A DNA stretch of 64,000 bases, taken from assembly GCA_020632915.1 (NCBI GenBank), contig JACKEP010000025.1, forward strand, positions 1-64,000. Reading direction: 5' to 3'. This stretch comes from Alphaproteobacteria bacterium. GTDB lineage: Bacteria; Myxococcota_A; UBA796; GCA-2862545. The notes beneath the pieces are model-generated. The model was not told the origin of the DNA, did not search any database, and saw only the letters and a list, made by a program, of their open reading frames with translations. This document shows, one piece after another, positions 18,259-27,572 of the stretch; within the stretch, counting starts at the first letter, position 1; every line of letters begins with the position of its first letter. The position numbers were made by a program, and so were the translations under genes.

Positions 18259-18906
18259 TCAGCGCAGCACGGGGAAGGAGGACGGCGCGGGCGGCGGCGC
18301 CGTGACGGCCCCGAAGAACTCGGCCTCGTTGCGACCGAGCTCCCCGCTCTCGTCGATGACGCCACCCCGGCTCACCAGCGGCTCGCTGAAGCCGAACTCG
18401 CCGACGTCGACGCTGTGGCCGAGGGTGTCGGCGGCGAGGAACACGCGCACGACGCCGTCGGCGTCCTCTTCCAGGTAGACCGGGCCGATGCCGTCGCCGT
18501 CGACCAGCAGCAGCGGCGCCTCGGCGTTGGTGCGGCACCACGACCAGCCGGGCACCGTGGGCGCCTCGCCGGCGAACTGGGCGGTGACGGCGTCGTCGAC
18601 CACGCGCGCCCGGACCGCGCCGCACACCTCACCCGGCGTGACCGGGCCGGCGAAGTAGGTGCCGAAGCGCTTGCCCGACCCGGCGTCGAGGCACGTCAGG
18701 TCGCCGTGCTCCAGCGCCCGCAGGTCGGCCAGGGGCGACAGCAGCCGTCCGTCGGCACCCACCCACACGAGGCAGAGCATGCCGACGTCGGTGTCGTAGG
18801 CGTTGCGGCCGAGGTTCTTGGGGCGCAGGACCCAGTACCACCCCGGCGTGCGCGCCGCGGCGTCACGAAAGGCGTTGGTCTCGGCTGCGGCGACCTTCCA
18901 CTCCAT
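18259..18906 (-). CDS. Uncharacterised 215-residue protein, operon partner of the sulfatase
   Basis: The start MEWKVAAAETNAF is fixed by a GGAGG 5 nt upstream and a TAGGGT promoter hexamer 23 nt upstream. The protein is soluble, Trp- and Asp-rich, with segments such as GWYWVLRPKNLGRNAYDTDVG, a central CLDAGSGKRFG and LVDGDGIGPVYLEEDADG. It has no signal peptide and no motif I recognise. Its stop is followed after 2 nt by the sulfatase GTG, so the two are one operon, but nothing in it looks like a sulfatase-maturing enzyme. Real by codon use and translation signals; function unknown. Confidence 0.6.
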   Translation of the reverse strand: MEWKVAAAETNAFRDAAARTPGWYWVLRPKNLGRNAYDTDVGMLCLVWVGADGRLLSPLADLRALEHGDLTCLDAGSGKRFGTYFAGPVTPGEVCGAVRARVVDDAVTAQFAGEAPTVPGWSWCRTNAEAPLLLVDGDGIGPVYLEEDADGVVRVFLAADTLGHSVDVGEFGFSEPLVSRGGVIDESGELGRNEAEFFGAVTAPPPAPSSFPVLR

Positions 18907-18928
18907 CCCGACCTCCGTGCGCGTCCCG

Positions 18929-18934
18929 ACCCTA
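18929..18934 (-). promoter_or_regulatory. TAGGGT, putative -10 element
   Basis: TAGGGT on the minus strand, 23 nt before the ATG of the 215-residue gene; one of a set of similar TA(C/G)NNT hexamers before starts in this window. No clear -35. Confidence 0.4.
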
Positions 18935-19005
18935 CCGCGATCGGTCGATCGTGCCCACCACAACCGGATCATCGTCCGGCGACGACGCGGTGGGCGGACG
19001 CGCCG

Positions 19006-19590
19006 TCACCCGTCGACGTCCATCACGTAGACGAAGGCCGGCGGCAGGTTGGCCCACACCACCGGCGTGCGCGACACCCGGGCGAACCGCTTCGCCAGGA
19101 GGGCCTTCTCGCGACGCCCCGCAGGCAGCCAGGGGCTGTGGACATAGGTGAACGTCACCATGCGCCCGCCGGGCGCGAGCACGTCGAGGATGGCGTCGAA
19201 CACGGCGTCCTGCAGGTCGGCCGACCAGCCCGCGAACGGCAGGCTCGACACGATGCGGTCGGCGTGGTCGTGGCCGCGGGCCTCCAGCAGCGCGCGCAGG
19301 TCCTGCGCGTAGGCCTCGACCACCTCGACACCCGGCACGTTGTGGCGGCAGCGCGCGGCCAGCGCCGGGTCGGGCTCGAGCACGAGCAGCGGGTTCTGGT
19401 CGCCCAGGCGCGCGGCGAGCTCGGCGGTGACGGGGCCCGTGCCGGCGCCGAGCTCCACCACCACGTCGCCCGGACGGATGGCGCTGGCGTCGACCATGCA
19501 CGTGGCGAGCGCGGGCGACGACGGCGCGATGGCCCCGACGCGCCCCGGGGTGGCCAGCATCGAGCGCAGGAACGTGGTGGTGTCGGACAC
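19006..19590 (-). CDS. Class I SAM-dependent methyltransferase, phospholipid-N-methyltransferase / rRNA-adenine-methylase-like
   Basis: Residues about 42-60 hold the SAM-binding motif I VVVELGAGTGPVT, preceded by PSSPALATCMV, a segment typical of bacterial phospholipid N-methyltransferases (PmtA-like) and KsgA relatives. Motif II/III follow (LLVLEPDP; VVEAYAQDL), and DRIVSSLPFAGW stands at the motif IV position where KsgA has NLPY. The tail has GGRMVTFTYVHSPWLP. At 194 residues it has the size of PmtA-like enzymes. The GTG start has GAGGT 6 nt upstream and lies 8 nt after the upstream gene's stop, so it is in an operon with the PDZ-like gene. Membrane-lipid methylation is a reasonable guess; the substrate is unproven. 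Confidence 0.8.
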   Translation of the reverse strand: MSDTTTFLRSMLATPGRVGAIAPSSPALATCMVDASAIRPGDVVVELGAGTGPVTAELAARLGDQNPLLVLEPDPALAARCRHNVPGVEVVEAYAQDLRALLEARGHDHADRIVSSLPFAGWSADLQDAVFDAILDVLAPGGRMVTFTYVHSPWLPAGRREKALLAKRFARVSRTPVVWANLPPAFVYVMDVDG

Positions 19591-19598
19591 GGACGACC

Positions 19599-20219
19599 TC
19601 AGGGGTGGGGATCGCCGGCGGCCGCAGGCACCGCGTCGGCGGCCACGACGTAGCGGACGAGGAACCGGCCGGCCCGCACATACCGCACGCACACCCCGGG
19701 ACCGTCGACGCGGGCCTGCCAGATCGCGCGGGCCGTCGGGTTGTCGACCAGCGGATCCTGGTCGATGGTGGCGATGACGTCGAAGACCTTGAAGCCGAGC
19801 GCGTCGGACAGGCCGCCCTCGGGGACCGACTGGAACATGAAGCCCGTGGAGGTGTGCCCCTCGAAGTTCCACGTGCCGACGGTGCCGTCGCCGAAGTCGA
19901 CCGACACCATCCGCCCGATGTCCTCGCGGGGAGCGATCGCGAGGCCCTTGTAGAAGCCGACGCCGCGGTCGTTGGTCACGAGGCTGCCGTCGTCGATCGC
20001 CGCCCGCACCGACCCGGGCGCGTCCATCAACAGCTCGGGCTGGCAGCGCGGCCCCCGCGCCATGCTCACCGGGATGGGCTGGGGCAGCACGACCGGCACC
20101 GCAGGCGCGCTGGGCCGACGCGCCCGGGGCGCACGGTCGCCGTCGCTGGCGAGCCAGCCCAGGCCGACGCCCAGCCCCACCAGGGCGACCAGGCCGATGA
20201 CAGGTCCTGTCCAGCGCAC
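19599..20219 (-). CDS. Membrane-anchored PDZ-like protein (GspC-type PDZ)
   Basis: The GTG start is set by AGGAGG 7 nt upstream. It is followed by a single hydrophobic helix (about 5-24, VIGLVALVGLGVGLGWLA) and a Pro-rich linker, giving a cytoplasmic stub, one membrane segment and a periplasmic domain. Residues about 100-200 contain LSDALGFKVFDVIATIDQDPLVDNP and VCVRYVRAGR, which follow the PDZ pattern of type II secretion protein GspC. No other secretion gene is near, so it may be a stand-alone PDZ adaptor. 206 residues. Divergent from the glycine-rich lipoprotein gene, sharing a TACCGTA promoter region; co-transcribed with the methyltransferase. Confidence 0.6.
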   Translation of the reverse strand: MRWTGPVIGLVALVGLGVGLGWLASDGDRAPRARRPSAPAVPVVLPQPIPVSMARGPRCQPELLMDAPGSVRAAIDDGSLVTNDRGVGFYKGLAIAPREDIGRMVSVDFGDGTVGTWNFEGHTSTGFMFQSVPEGGLSDALGFKVFDVIATIDQDPLVDNPTARAIWQARVDGPGVCVRYVRAGRFLVRYVVAADAVPAAAGDPHP

Positions 20220-20243
20220 GCACCGTCCTCCTGCGAACGCTGG

Positions 20244-20250
20244 TACCGTA
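20244..20250. promoter_or_regulatory. Overlapping divergent -10-like elements
   Basis: TACCGTA reads TACCGT on the plus strand (40 nt before the 20289 ATG) and TACGGT on the minus strand (26 nt before the 20219 GTG). Both match the window's TA(C/G)NNT start-proximal hexamer, so polymerases would compete for this site. Confidence 0.4.
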
Positions 20251-20288
20251 TGCACCGCCGCGACGCACGGCGGCGCCGTGGAGGGTGG

Positions 20289-22691
20289 ATGGAGCGCGGG
20301 CGGTTCGACGGCACGGCATGGACGCGCGCCTGGGTCGTGGCCGGCGTCGGCCTGCTGGCCGCCTGCCCCGCGCCCGTCGACGACGACGACAGCGACGACG
20401 ACGACGACCCCGTGGTGCTCCACGCCCCGCTGGTGGCGGCCGAGGTGATCGCACCCGGTGACCCGGACTGTCCCGACGGCGGCGTGCGCCTGCTCACGGG
20501 CGTGGACGACGGCGCCGGCGACGGGGTGGCCGACGACGGCGTGCTCCAGCCCGGTGAGGTCGACACCACCCAGGTGGTCTGCAACGGCGCGACCCCGGTC
20601 GTCCCCGACCCCGAGAACCCGTGGGCGGCGCTGGACGTGCCCGACGGTCCGGTGGGCACGGCCACGATCGACCTGTCCGGCGGCAACGGCGCCGCGGGCA
20701 CCGGCGGCGAGGGCGGCACGCTGTCGCTCACGATGGACCCGCCCCCGCTCTACGGCCACCTCGTCCTCGCCCGCACCGGCAGCGTCGACGCGTCGTTCCC
20801 GACCCCCACGCCGGTCGTCGACACCGGCCCGACCGGGTGGGAGGTCACCGAGGACACCGTCGTCGCCGCGATGAGCGAACAGGAAGGCGCCGACCTGCCC
20901 GCCGGCGGCGTCTTCCTCGTCACCAACGCGGCGCGGATGGCCCGGTCGACGGGCACGGGCGTGGAGACGGTCAGCGGCGTGCACGTCGCGCCGGGGGCCA
21001 CGCTGACCCTGTCCCCCAACCGCGGCGACCTGGTCGACCTGTCGTTCACCCACGACCTGTCCGTCGACGGCACGCTCACCACGGCCATCGTCGGCGGCAC
21101 GCGCCACGCCTCGGCGATGATCCTGCTGCGGGGCCTCGTCACGTCGCCGGGCTCGGCCATCGACCTGTCGGGCGCGGACGGCGACGCCACCACCCGCGGC
21201 CTCCAGGGCGGCACGTTCCAGGTGGCGGCGCGCCAGGGCACGCCCACCTACCCCACCGACCTCGGCCGCATCGTGGTCGCCGGCCGCGTGGACACCTCCG
21301 GGGGCGACGGCAACCCGGCCGGGAGCGCCGGCGGCCTGCTGTTCTCGGCGCAGGACGGCGTCACCCTCACCGGCCCGCTGTCGGCGGCCGGTGGCGACAG
21401 CCTCGGCGACGGTGCAGCCACGGCCGGGGCGCCGATCACCCTGCGCGTCTCGGCCGGTCCGCTCAAGGTCAGCGGACCCATCGACATGACCGCCGGCAAC
21501 GGCGGCCCCACCGGGCAGAACGCCGGCCACATCGACGCGCAGGCATCGGGCGTGTGGTTCGCGTCCGACGTCACCGCGGCCGGCGGCACCGCCAGCGCCT
21601 GCGCCACCCGCTGCGACGGCGGCGACGGCGGCAGCCTGCTGCTCCAGTCCCTCGCCGGACCGATGTTCGTCACCGGCTCGCACACTGCGCCGGGCGGCGA
21701 CGGCGTCGGCACCACGGTCGCGGGCGGCGCGGAGGGGGGTCCCGGCGGCGGCGTCGATCTGGAGCAGCTCACCGGACAGCCCGTGGCACCAGGGCCCGCC
21801 TCCCGCCTGATGGCCGTCGGCATGACCTTCGACCTGCGCGGCGGCGACGGCAGCGGGGCCGGCGGCAGCGGTGGCAACGTCGACATCACCGGCCGCACCG
21901 GCATCGACCCGACCGCGGCCCTGCTCCTGTACGGCTACGACACCCTCGTCCTCGACGGCGGCACCGGCGGGCCCAACCAGACCGGCGGCCTGGGCGGCGA
22001 GCTCGCGCTGCGCCACGGACCGGGCTCCACCAACCAGCCCACGGGCAGCATCCGGGTCGACGCCGACCTCGTGGCCCGGGGCGGCGCGGGCACGATCGGC
22101 GGCGGCGGCGGCGCGATCGGCATCGAGGCCCGCAACGAGGCCCCGCCGGCCGACGACCACCGCATCGTCGTCATCACCGGCACCGCCGACCTGTCCGGCG
22201 GCCCGGGCACCACCACCGGCGGCGCCTCCGGGCAGTACGCCGTGCGCGGCGCGTGGGGCGTGCGCAGCGAGCTGGTCGTCCGGGCCGACGGCGGACCCGC
22301 GACGGCCACCCAGGGCACCGGTGGTGGCGCCGGCACGGCGCGCTCGGGCGTCGAGGCCGTGGTGCTCCAGGCCGTCCACGGCACCGTCGAGCACACCGGC
22401 GAGCTGTGGTGCGGCGGCGGCGACGCCGTCCGGCGCGGCGGTGTCGGGGGCCGCGTGCGGCTGTCGGGCGTGTCGATCCGCCAGGCGGGCACGGTCGCCG
22501 TCCCCGGCGGGGACGCCTCCCTCGGCGTCGGCGGCAACGGCGGCATGCTGTTCGTCGACAGCATCCAGGGCACCGTCGACCTGACCGGTGGGGTCGTCGA
22601 CGTGCTCGGCGGCGTCGGCGACGACACCCTCGGCGCCGACGGCCACGTGCTGGTCGACGGCGAGGACGTCACCGCCGACTGGCTGCCGTGA
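20289..22691 (+). CDS. Glycine-rich, polyD-linker lipoprotein with DUF7151-like segment
   Basis: Residues 1-27 form a lipoprotein signal (VVAGVGLLAAC, lipobox LAAC), then PVDDDDSDDDDDP. Residues about 50-100 (DCPDGGVRL, GVDDGAGDGVADDGVLQPGEVD, VVCNG) look like the DUF7151 Cys-flanked module that often precedes low-complexity surface domains. The remaining about 700 residues are built from repeated hydrophobic-beta and Gly-rich loop units (DLSGGNGAAGTGGEGG, SGGDGNPAG, GGPGTTTGG) of the sort that fold as beta-helices. No Cys-rich or enzymatic motif. 800 residues. GGAGGG precedes the ATG by 3 nt. It ends flush with the convergent hemerythrin gene (TGATCA shared). Likely an outer-membrane surface filament or adhesin. 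Confidence 0.82.
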   Translation: MERGRFDGTAWTRAWVVAGVGLLAACPAPVDDDDSDDDDDPVVLHAPLVAAEVIAPGDPDCPDGGVRLLTGVDDGAGDGVADDGVLQPGEVDTTQVVCNGATPVVPDPENPWAALDVPDGPVGTATIDLSGGNGAAGTGGEGGTLSLTMDPPPLYGHLVLARTGSVDASFPTPTPVVDTGPTGWEVTEDTVVAAMSEQEGADLPAGGVFLVTNAARMARSTGTGVETVSGVHVAPGATLTLSPNRGDLVDLSFTHDLSVDGTLTTAIVGGTRHASAMILLRGLVTSPGSAIDLSGADGDATTRGLQGGTFQVAARQGTPTYPTDLGRIVVAGRVDTSGGDGNPAGSAGGLLFSAQDGVTLTGPLSAAGGDSLGDGAATAGAPITLRVSAGPLKVSGPIDMTAGNGGPTGQNAGHIDAQASGVWFASDVTAAGGTASACATRCDGGDGGSLLLQSLAGPMFVTGSHTAPGGDGVGTTVAGGAEGGPGGGVDLEQLTGQPVAPGPASRLMAVGMTFDLRGGDGSGAGGSGGNVDITGRTGIDPTAALLLYGYDTLVLDGGTGGPNQTGGLGGELALRHGPGSTNQPTGSIRVDADLVARGGAGTIGGGGGAIGIEARNEAPPADDHRIVVITGTADLSGGPGTTTGGASGQYAVRGAWGVRSELVVRADGGPATATQGTGGGAGTARSGVEAVVLQAVHGTVEHTGELWCGGGDAVRRGGVGGRVRLSGVSIRQAGTVAVPGGDASLGVGGNGGMLFVDSIQGTVDLTGGVVDVLGGVGDDTLGADGHVLVDGEDVTADWLP

Positions 22692-23153
22692 TCAGCCGCC
22701 CACGCCCGAGGTGACGAAGTCGTCGCGCAGGATGTCGGGCCGCAGCAGGCGCCGCTCCTCGTCGGCCATCTCGACGGCGAGCTCGTCCGACAGGCGCGTG
22801 GCCCACGCCACGACGACCGTCGGGTCGGCACCCGGGGCGCCGAGCGCGGACGCGAGGGCGTCGGCCCGCTCGCGGTAGTGGGCGTGGTGGTCGTGGAGCA
22901 TGTCGACCCGCACGTCGCCGAACGCGTCGGCGTCCATCAGGGCCGGCAGCAGCAGGTCGTCCTCCAGCCGCATGTGGGCCTCCAGCTCGGGCACGAACGC
23001 GAGCAGGTCCACGCGCAGGGCCTCGCTGGCCGCCGCGTCGGTGGGCGCACGGGCCGACAGCTCGGCGAAGCGCGCCAGGCGGCGCCGGATGTCCTGGTGG
23101 TCGGAGAGCACGCGCTCGCGCACCGCGCTCGGGTCCATGGGAGCAGGGTCCAT
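22692..23153 (-). CDS. Hemerythrin-like (HHE) domain protein
   Basis: The 153-residue protein is one four-helix HHE domain: SDHQDIRRRL (first His), HMRLEDDLLLP (His plus acidic ligands), MLHDHHAHYRERAD (His cluster) and ADEERRLLRPDIL (terminal acidic ligands). These are the residues that coordinate a di-iron centre. A near-perfect AGGAGGTGA lies 4 nt before the ATG, so the start is secure. No signal peptide; cytoplasmic. The family senses or stores oxygen, or repairs or senses iron and NO; which applies cannot be told. It is followed by a convergent gene with no gap, and is preceded by the OmpA-like gene on the same strand after 64 bp. Confidence 0.85.
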   Translation of the reverse strand: MDPAPMDPSAVRERVLSDHQDIRRRLARFAELSARAPTDAAASEALRVDLLAFVPELEAHMRLEDDLLLPALMDADAFGDVRVDMLHDHHAHYRERADALASALGAPGADPTVVVAWATRLSDELAVEMADEERRLLRPDILRDDFVTSGVGG

Positions 23154-23217
23154 GGTTCACCTCCTGCGGGCGAACCTGCACGACACGGGCCAGTCCGCCC
23201 GCCGCCTTCCCGTCCGA

Positions 23218-23640
23218 TCAGCCCTTGCCCGGCCAGGCGACGTTGCCGCCGTCGGAGAAGCTGAACGTGACCACGGCCGTGGTGGACGTGTTCTCGACGC
23301 CCGTGTGGCCCACCGCCTCGAAGACCAGCTGCTTCTTCTTGGCCCCGTGGCGCTTGAGCCACTTCTCCAGCCGCTTGCTGCGCTCGTGGGCCAGGTAGGT
23401 GTTGTCGAGCATGCCGTAGCGCTCGTCGGCGTGGACGCTGACCTTGAGCACCAGCTCCTTGTCCTGCCCGAGCCGCTCGACGCACTTGTCGAGGAACGCG
23501 ACGGCCGAGGCGCCCTCCTTGAACTTGACCGACAGCGGGTCGAACAGGTTCACGGACGGCACCATGGTGTCGGCGAGGGCGGCGGTCGACAGCATCAGGC
23601 CGGCGACCAGGAACGCGACACGGGACGGGGTACGCAGCAC
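23218..23640 (-). CDS. Periplasmic OmpA-C-like domain protein (short, diverged)
   Basis: Residues 1-23 (LRTPSRVAFLVAGLMLSTAALA) are a cleavable signal peptide. The rest (about 115 residues) has the OmpA/MotB C-terminal pattern: FLDKCVERL, LVLKVSVHADERYG (the usual G-H-T-D region changed to SVHADE), NTYLAHERSKRLEKWLKRHG (the N-x-x-L-S-x-x-R-A-x-x-V helix) and a final VGHTG. The peptidoglycan-binding Asp/Arg pair is only partly kept. The GTG start has GGAGGAG 7 nt upstream and a TAGGCT promoter hexamer 25 nt upstream. Probably a soluble periplasmic wall-binding protein; divergence makes binding uncertain. Confidence 0.62.
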   Translation of the reverse strand: MLRTPSRVAFLVAGLMLSTAALADTMVPSVNLFDPLSVKFKEGASAVAFLDKCVERLGQDKELVLKVSVHADERYGMLDNTYLAHERSKRLEKWLKRHGAKKKQLVFEAVGHTGVENTSTTAVVTFSFSDGGNVAWPGKG

Positions 23641-23664
23641 GGGCTCTCCTCCGGACAGGCGACC

Positions 23665-23670
23665 AGCCTA
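23665..23670 (-). promoter_or_regulatory. TAGGCT, putative -10 element
   Basis: TAGGCT on the minus strand 25 nt before the OmpA-like gene's GTG; matches the TA(C/G)NNT set. No clear -35. Confidence 0.4.
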
Positions 23671-23734
23671 CACGATGCGCGCCCCGGCGGGCACGTCGTG
23701 GACGGGCACCCCGTGTGGCGGAGGCCCTCCCCGG

Positions 23735-26305
<2,571 letters not shown>

Positions 26306-26358
26306 CGGGGTCTCCATGGACCCCCACGGCTAACGCATGTGCAGGGCCCGGTCTGCCG

Positions 26359-26658
26359 CTACAGCGTGAGATCGAGGGACGACGACACGGCGGAGACGCC
26401 GTCGTCGCCGTCGTGGTCGAGGGCACACGTGCCCATCCGGGTGCGGTCGGCGCGATCCTGGGCCGCCGCGCGCACGTGGCTCGGCAGCACGTAGGGACCA
26501 TCGGCCAGCACCTCGGGCTCCAGCGCGTCGAGCCCCACCCAGCCGTGCGGATCGGCCCACTGCCAGGTGGCGTCGCGATCGGCCGTGGCCCACAGCAGGG
26601 CGCCCATCAAGACGACCGTCTCGATTGGGAAGCGCGCGCGGGACAGGCGAGCGGACAC
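26359..26658 (-). CDS. Small exported protein of unknown function
   Basis: The GTG is preceded by GGAGG with a 5-nt spacer and by a TACAGT promoter hexamer 25 nt upstream, so I prefer it to an ATG 47 codons earlier. The 99-residue product starts with a basic stretch and one hydrophobic segment (FPIETVVLMGALLWATA, about 9-25), a signal anchor or signal peptide. A Trp/Asp-rich region follows (ATWQWADPHGWVGLDALEPEVL), then a tail of acidic residues around CALDHDGDD. No known domain. It faces the ExbD-like lipoprotein gene divergently. Confidence 0.5.
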   Translation of the reverse strand: MSARLSRARFPIETVVLMGALLWATADRDATWQWADPHGWVGLDALEPEVLADGPYVLPSHVRAAAQDRADRTRMGTCALDHDGDDGVSAVSSSLDLTL

Positions 26659-26682
26659 GGGGACCTCCGGATCCTGTTCGGT

Positions 26683-26688
26683 ACTGTA
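26683..26688 (-). promoter_or_regulatory. TACAGT, putative -10 element
   Basis: TACAGT on the minus strand, 25 nt before the GTG of the small exported protein. It lies inside GTACTGTAC, a 9-bp near-palindrome. No clear -35. Confidence 0.35.
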
Positions 26689-26784
26689 CAGCAAGCGGTC
26701 CGAGCCTGCCAGGACCACGCTCAGGTGAAACCAGGACACGCTTCGGTATCGCACGTCCCCTCCCCCGCCCGGCCCGCGCGGTGG

Positions 26785-26790
26785 TAGCGT
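26785..26790 (+). promoter_or_regulatory. TAGCGT, putative -10 element
   Basis: TAGCGT, 21 nt before the GTG of the ExbD-like lipoprotein gene; matches the TA(C/G)NNT set in an otherwise AT-free stretch. Confidence 0.4.
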
Positions 26791-26810
26791 CCCCGCCATC
26801 GGAGGTGACC

Positions 26811-27170
26811 GTGCGTCCCACGTCCCTGCTCGCCGCCGTCCTGTACGCGAGTGCGTGCGGCCTGGGTGCCTCGGAGCCGGCCGCGCCCGAGCCCGTGCTC
26901 ACGGACGTCGCGCGGCCCCACCTGACCGTGTGGGTGTCCCGCGACGGCAGCTTCCTGCTGGACGGCCGCCCGGGCACGCTCGGCGATCTCGAGGTGGCCC
27001 TGGTGCGCCTCGACGGCGTCGACGGCGTGGTCTGGTACGGGCGCGACGACCCCGAGAACGAGCCGGCGCCCGAGGCGATGCAGGTCATCCGCCGCGTCGC
27101 CGACCACAGCCGCCCGATCGCCTTCAGCACGCGCCCGGACTTCGCCGACGTCGCCGCCGAGGCCCGCTGA
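26811..27170 (+). CDS. ExbD/TolR-periplasmic-domain-like lipoprotein
   Basis: GGAGGTGACC directly precedes the GTG. Residues 1-16 (VRPTSLLAAVLYASAC) are a lipoprotein signal with lipobox ASAC. After a short linker, residues about 35-115 follow the ExbD/TolR periplasmic domain: LTVWVSRDGSFLLDGRPGTLGDLEVAL, VVWYGRDDP in place of the VVIRADKDV strand, EAMQVIRRVA, then PIAFSTRPD. Ordinary ExbD has an N-terminal membrane helix with a proton-channel Asp; here that is replaced by a lipid anchor, so it cannot itself form a proton channel. No ExbB/TolQ is nearby. 119 residues. Likely a peptidoglycan- or receptor-binding surface protein; that is inference. Confidence 0.6.
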   Translation: MRPTSLLAAVLYASACGLGASEPAAPEPVLTDVARPHLTVWVSRDGSFLLDGRPGTLGDLEVALVRLDGVDGVVWYGRDDPENEPAPEAMQVIRRVADHSRPIAFSTRPDFADVAAEAR

Positions 27171-27197
27171 CGCCCCCCCGCCACCCCTGAGGTCCCG

Positions 27198-27545
27198 ATG
27201 ATCCGCGGTCTGCACGCGATGTACTACACCGACCACGCGGAGGAGCTTCGCGCCTTCTTCCGCGACATCCTCGGCTTTCCCCACATCGACGCCGGCGGCG
27301 GCTGGCTGATCTTCCAGATGCCGGAGGCCGACCTCGGCATGCACCCCACCGAGGGCGCGCCGCCGAGCGGCACGGCCGACCTGTCGTTCTACTGCGACGA
27401 CATCGCCGGAACCGTGGCCACGCTGACCGAGCGGGGGGTGACGTTCACCGGCCCGGTCGAGGACCACGGCTACGGCCTGGTGACCCACTTCCTGGCGCCG
27501 GGCGACCTGCGCATCCAGCTCTACGAGCCCAAGTACGGCAAGTAG
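27198..27545 (+). CDS. VOC-superfamily (glyoxalase/bleomycin-resistance) protein
   Basis: A single VOC domain fills the 115 residues: GLHAMYYTDHAEELRAFFRDILGF (first beta-alpha unit), WLIFQMPEADLGMHP, LSFYCDDIAGTVATLTERGVTF (second unit) and APGDLRIQLYEPKYG (closing strand with a possible metal-ligand Glu). Candidate metal ligands are His in the MHP segment and the terminal Glu. GAGG lies 6 nt before the ATG. Cytoplasmic. It follows the ExbD-like gene by 27 bp and precedes the hydrolase by 27 bp on the same strand, so the three may share a transcript. The reaction (lyase, isomerase or binding protein) cannot be told. Confidence 0.85.
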   Translation: MIRGLHAMYYTDHAEELRAFFRDILGFPHIDAGGGWLIFQMPEADLGMHPTEGAPPSGTADLSFYCDDIAGTVATLTERGVTFTGPVEDHGYGLVTHFLAPGDLRIQLYEPKYGK

Positions 27546-27572
27546 GCCCGACCCGACGGCCTCGGAGGCAGC

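Noticed and set aside
20200..22646. Long minus-strand frame covering the glycine-rich lipoprotein gene
   Set aside because: Antisense shadow; only its last 621 bp, after the GTG at 20219, have a ribosome binding site and a domain (PDZ-like).
26679..26689. GTACTGTAC as a LexA-type box
   Set aside because: Too short and does not fit either the CTGT-N8-ACAG or the GAAC-N4-GTTC pattern; better read as a promoter hexamer.
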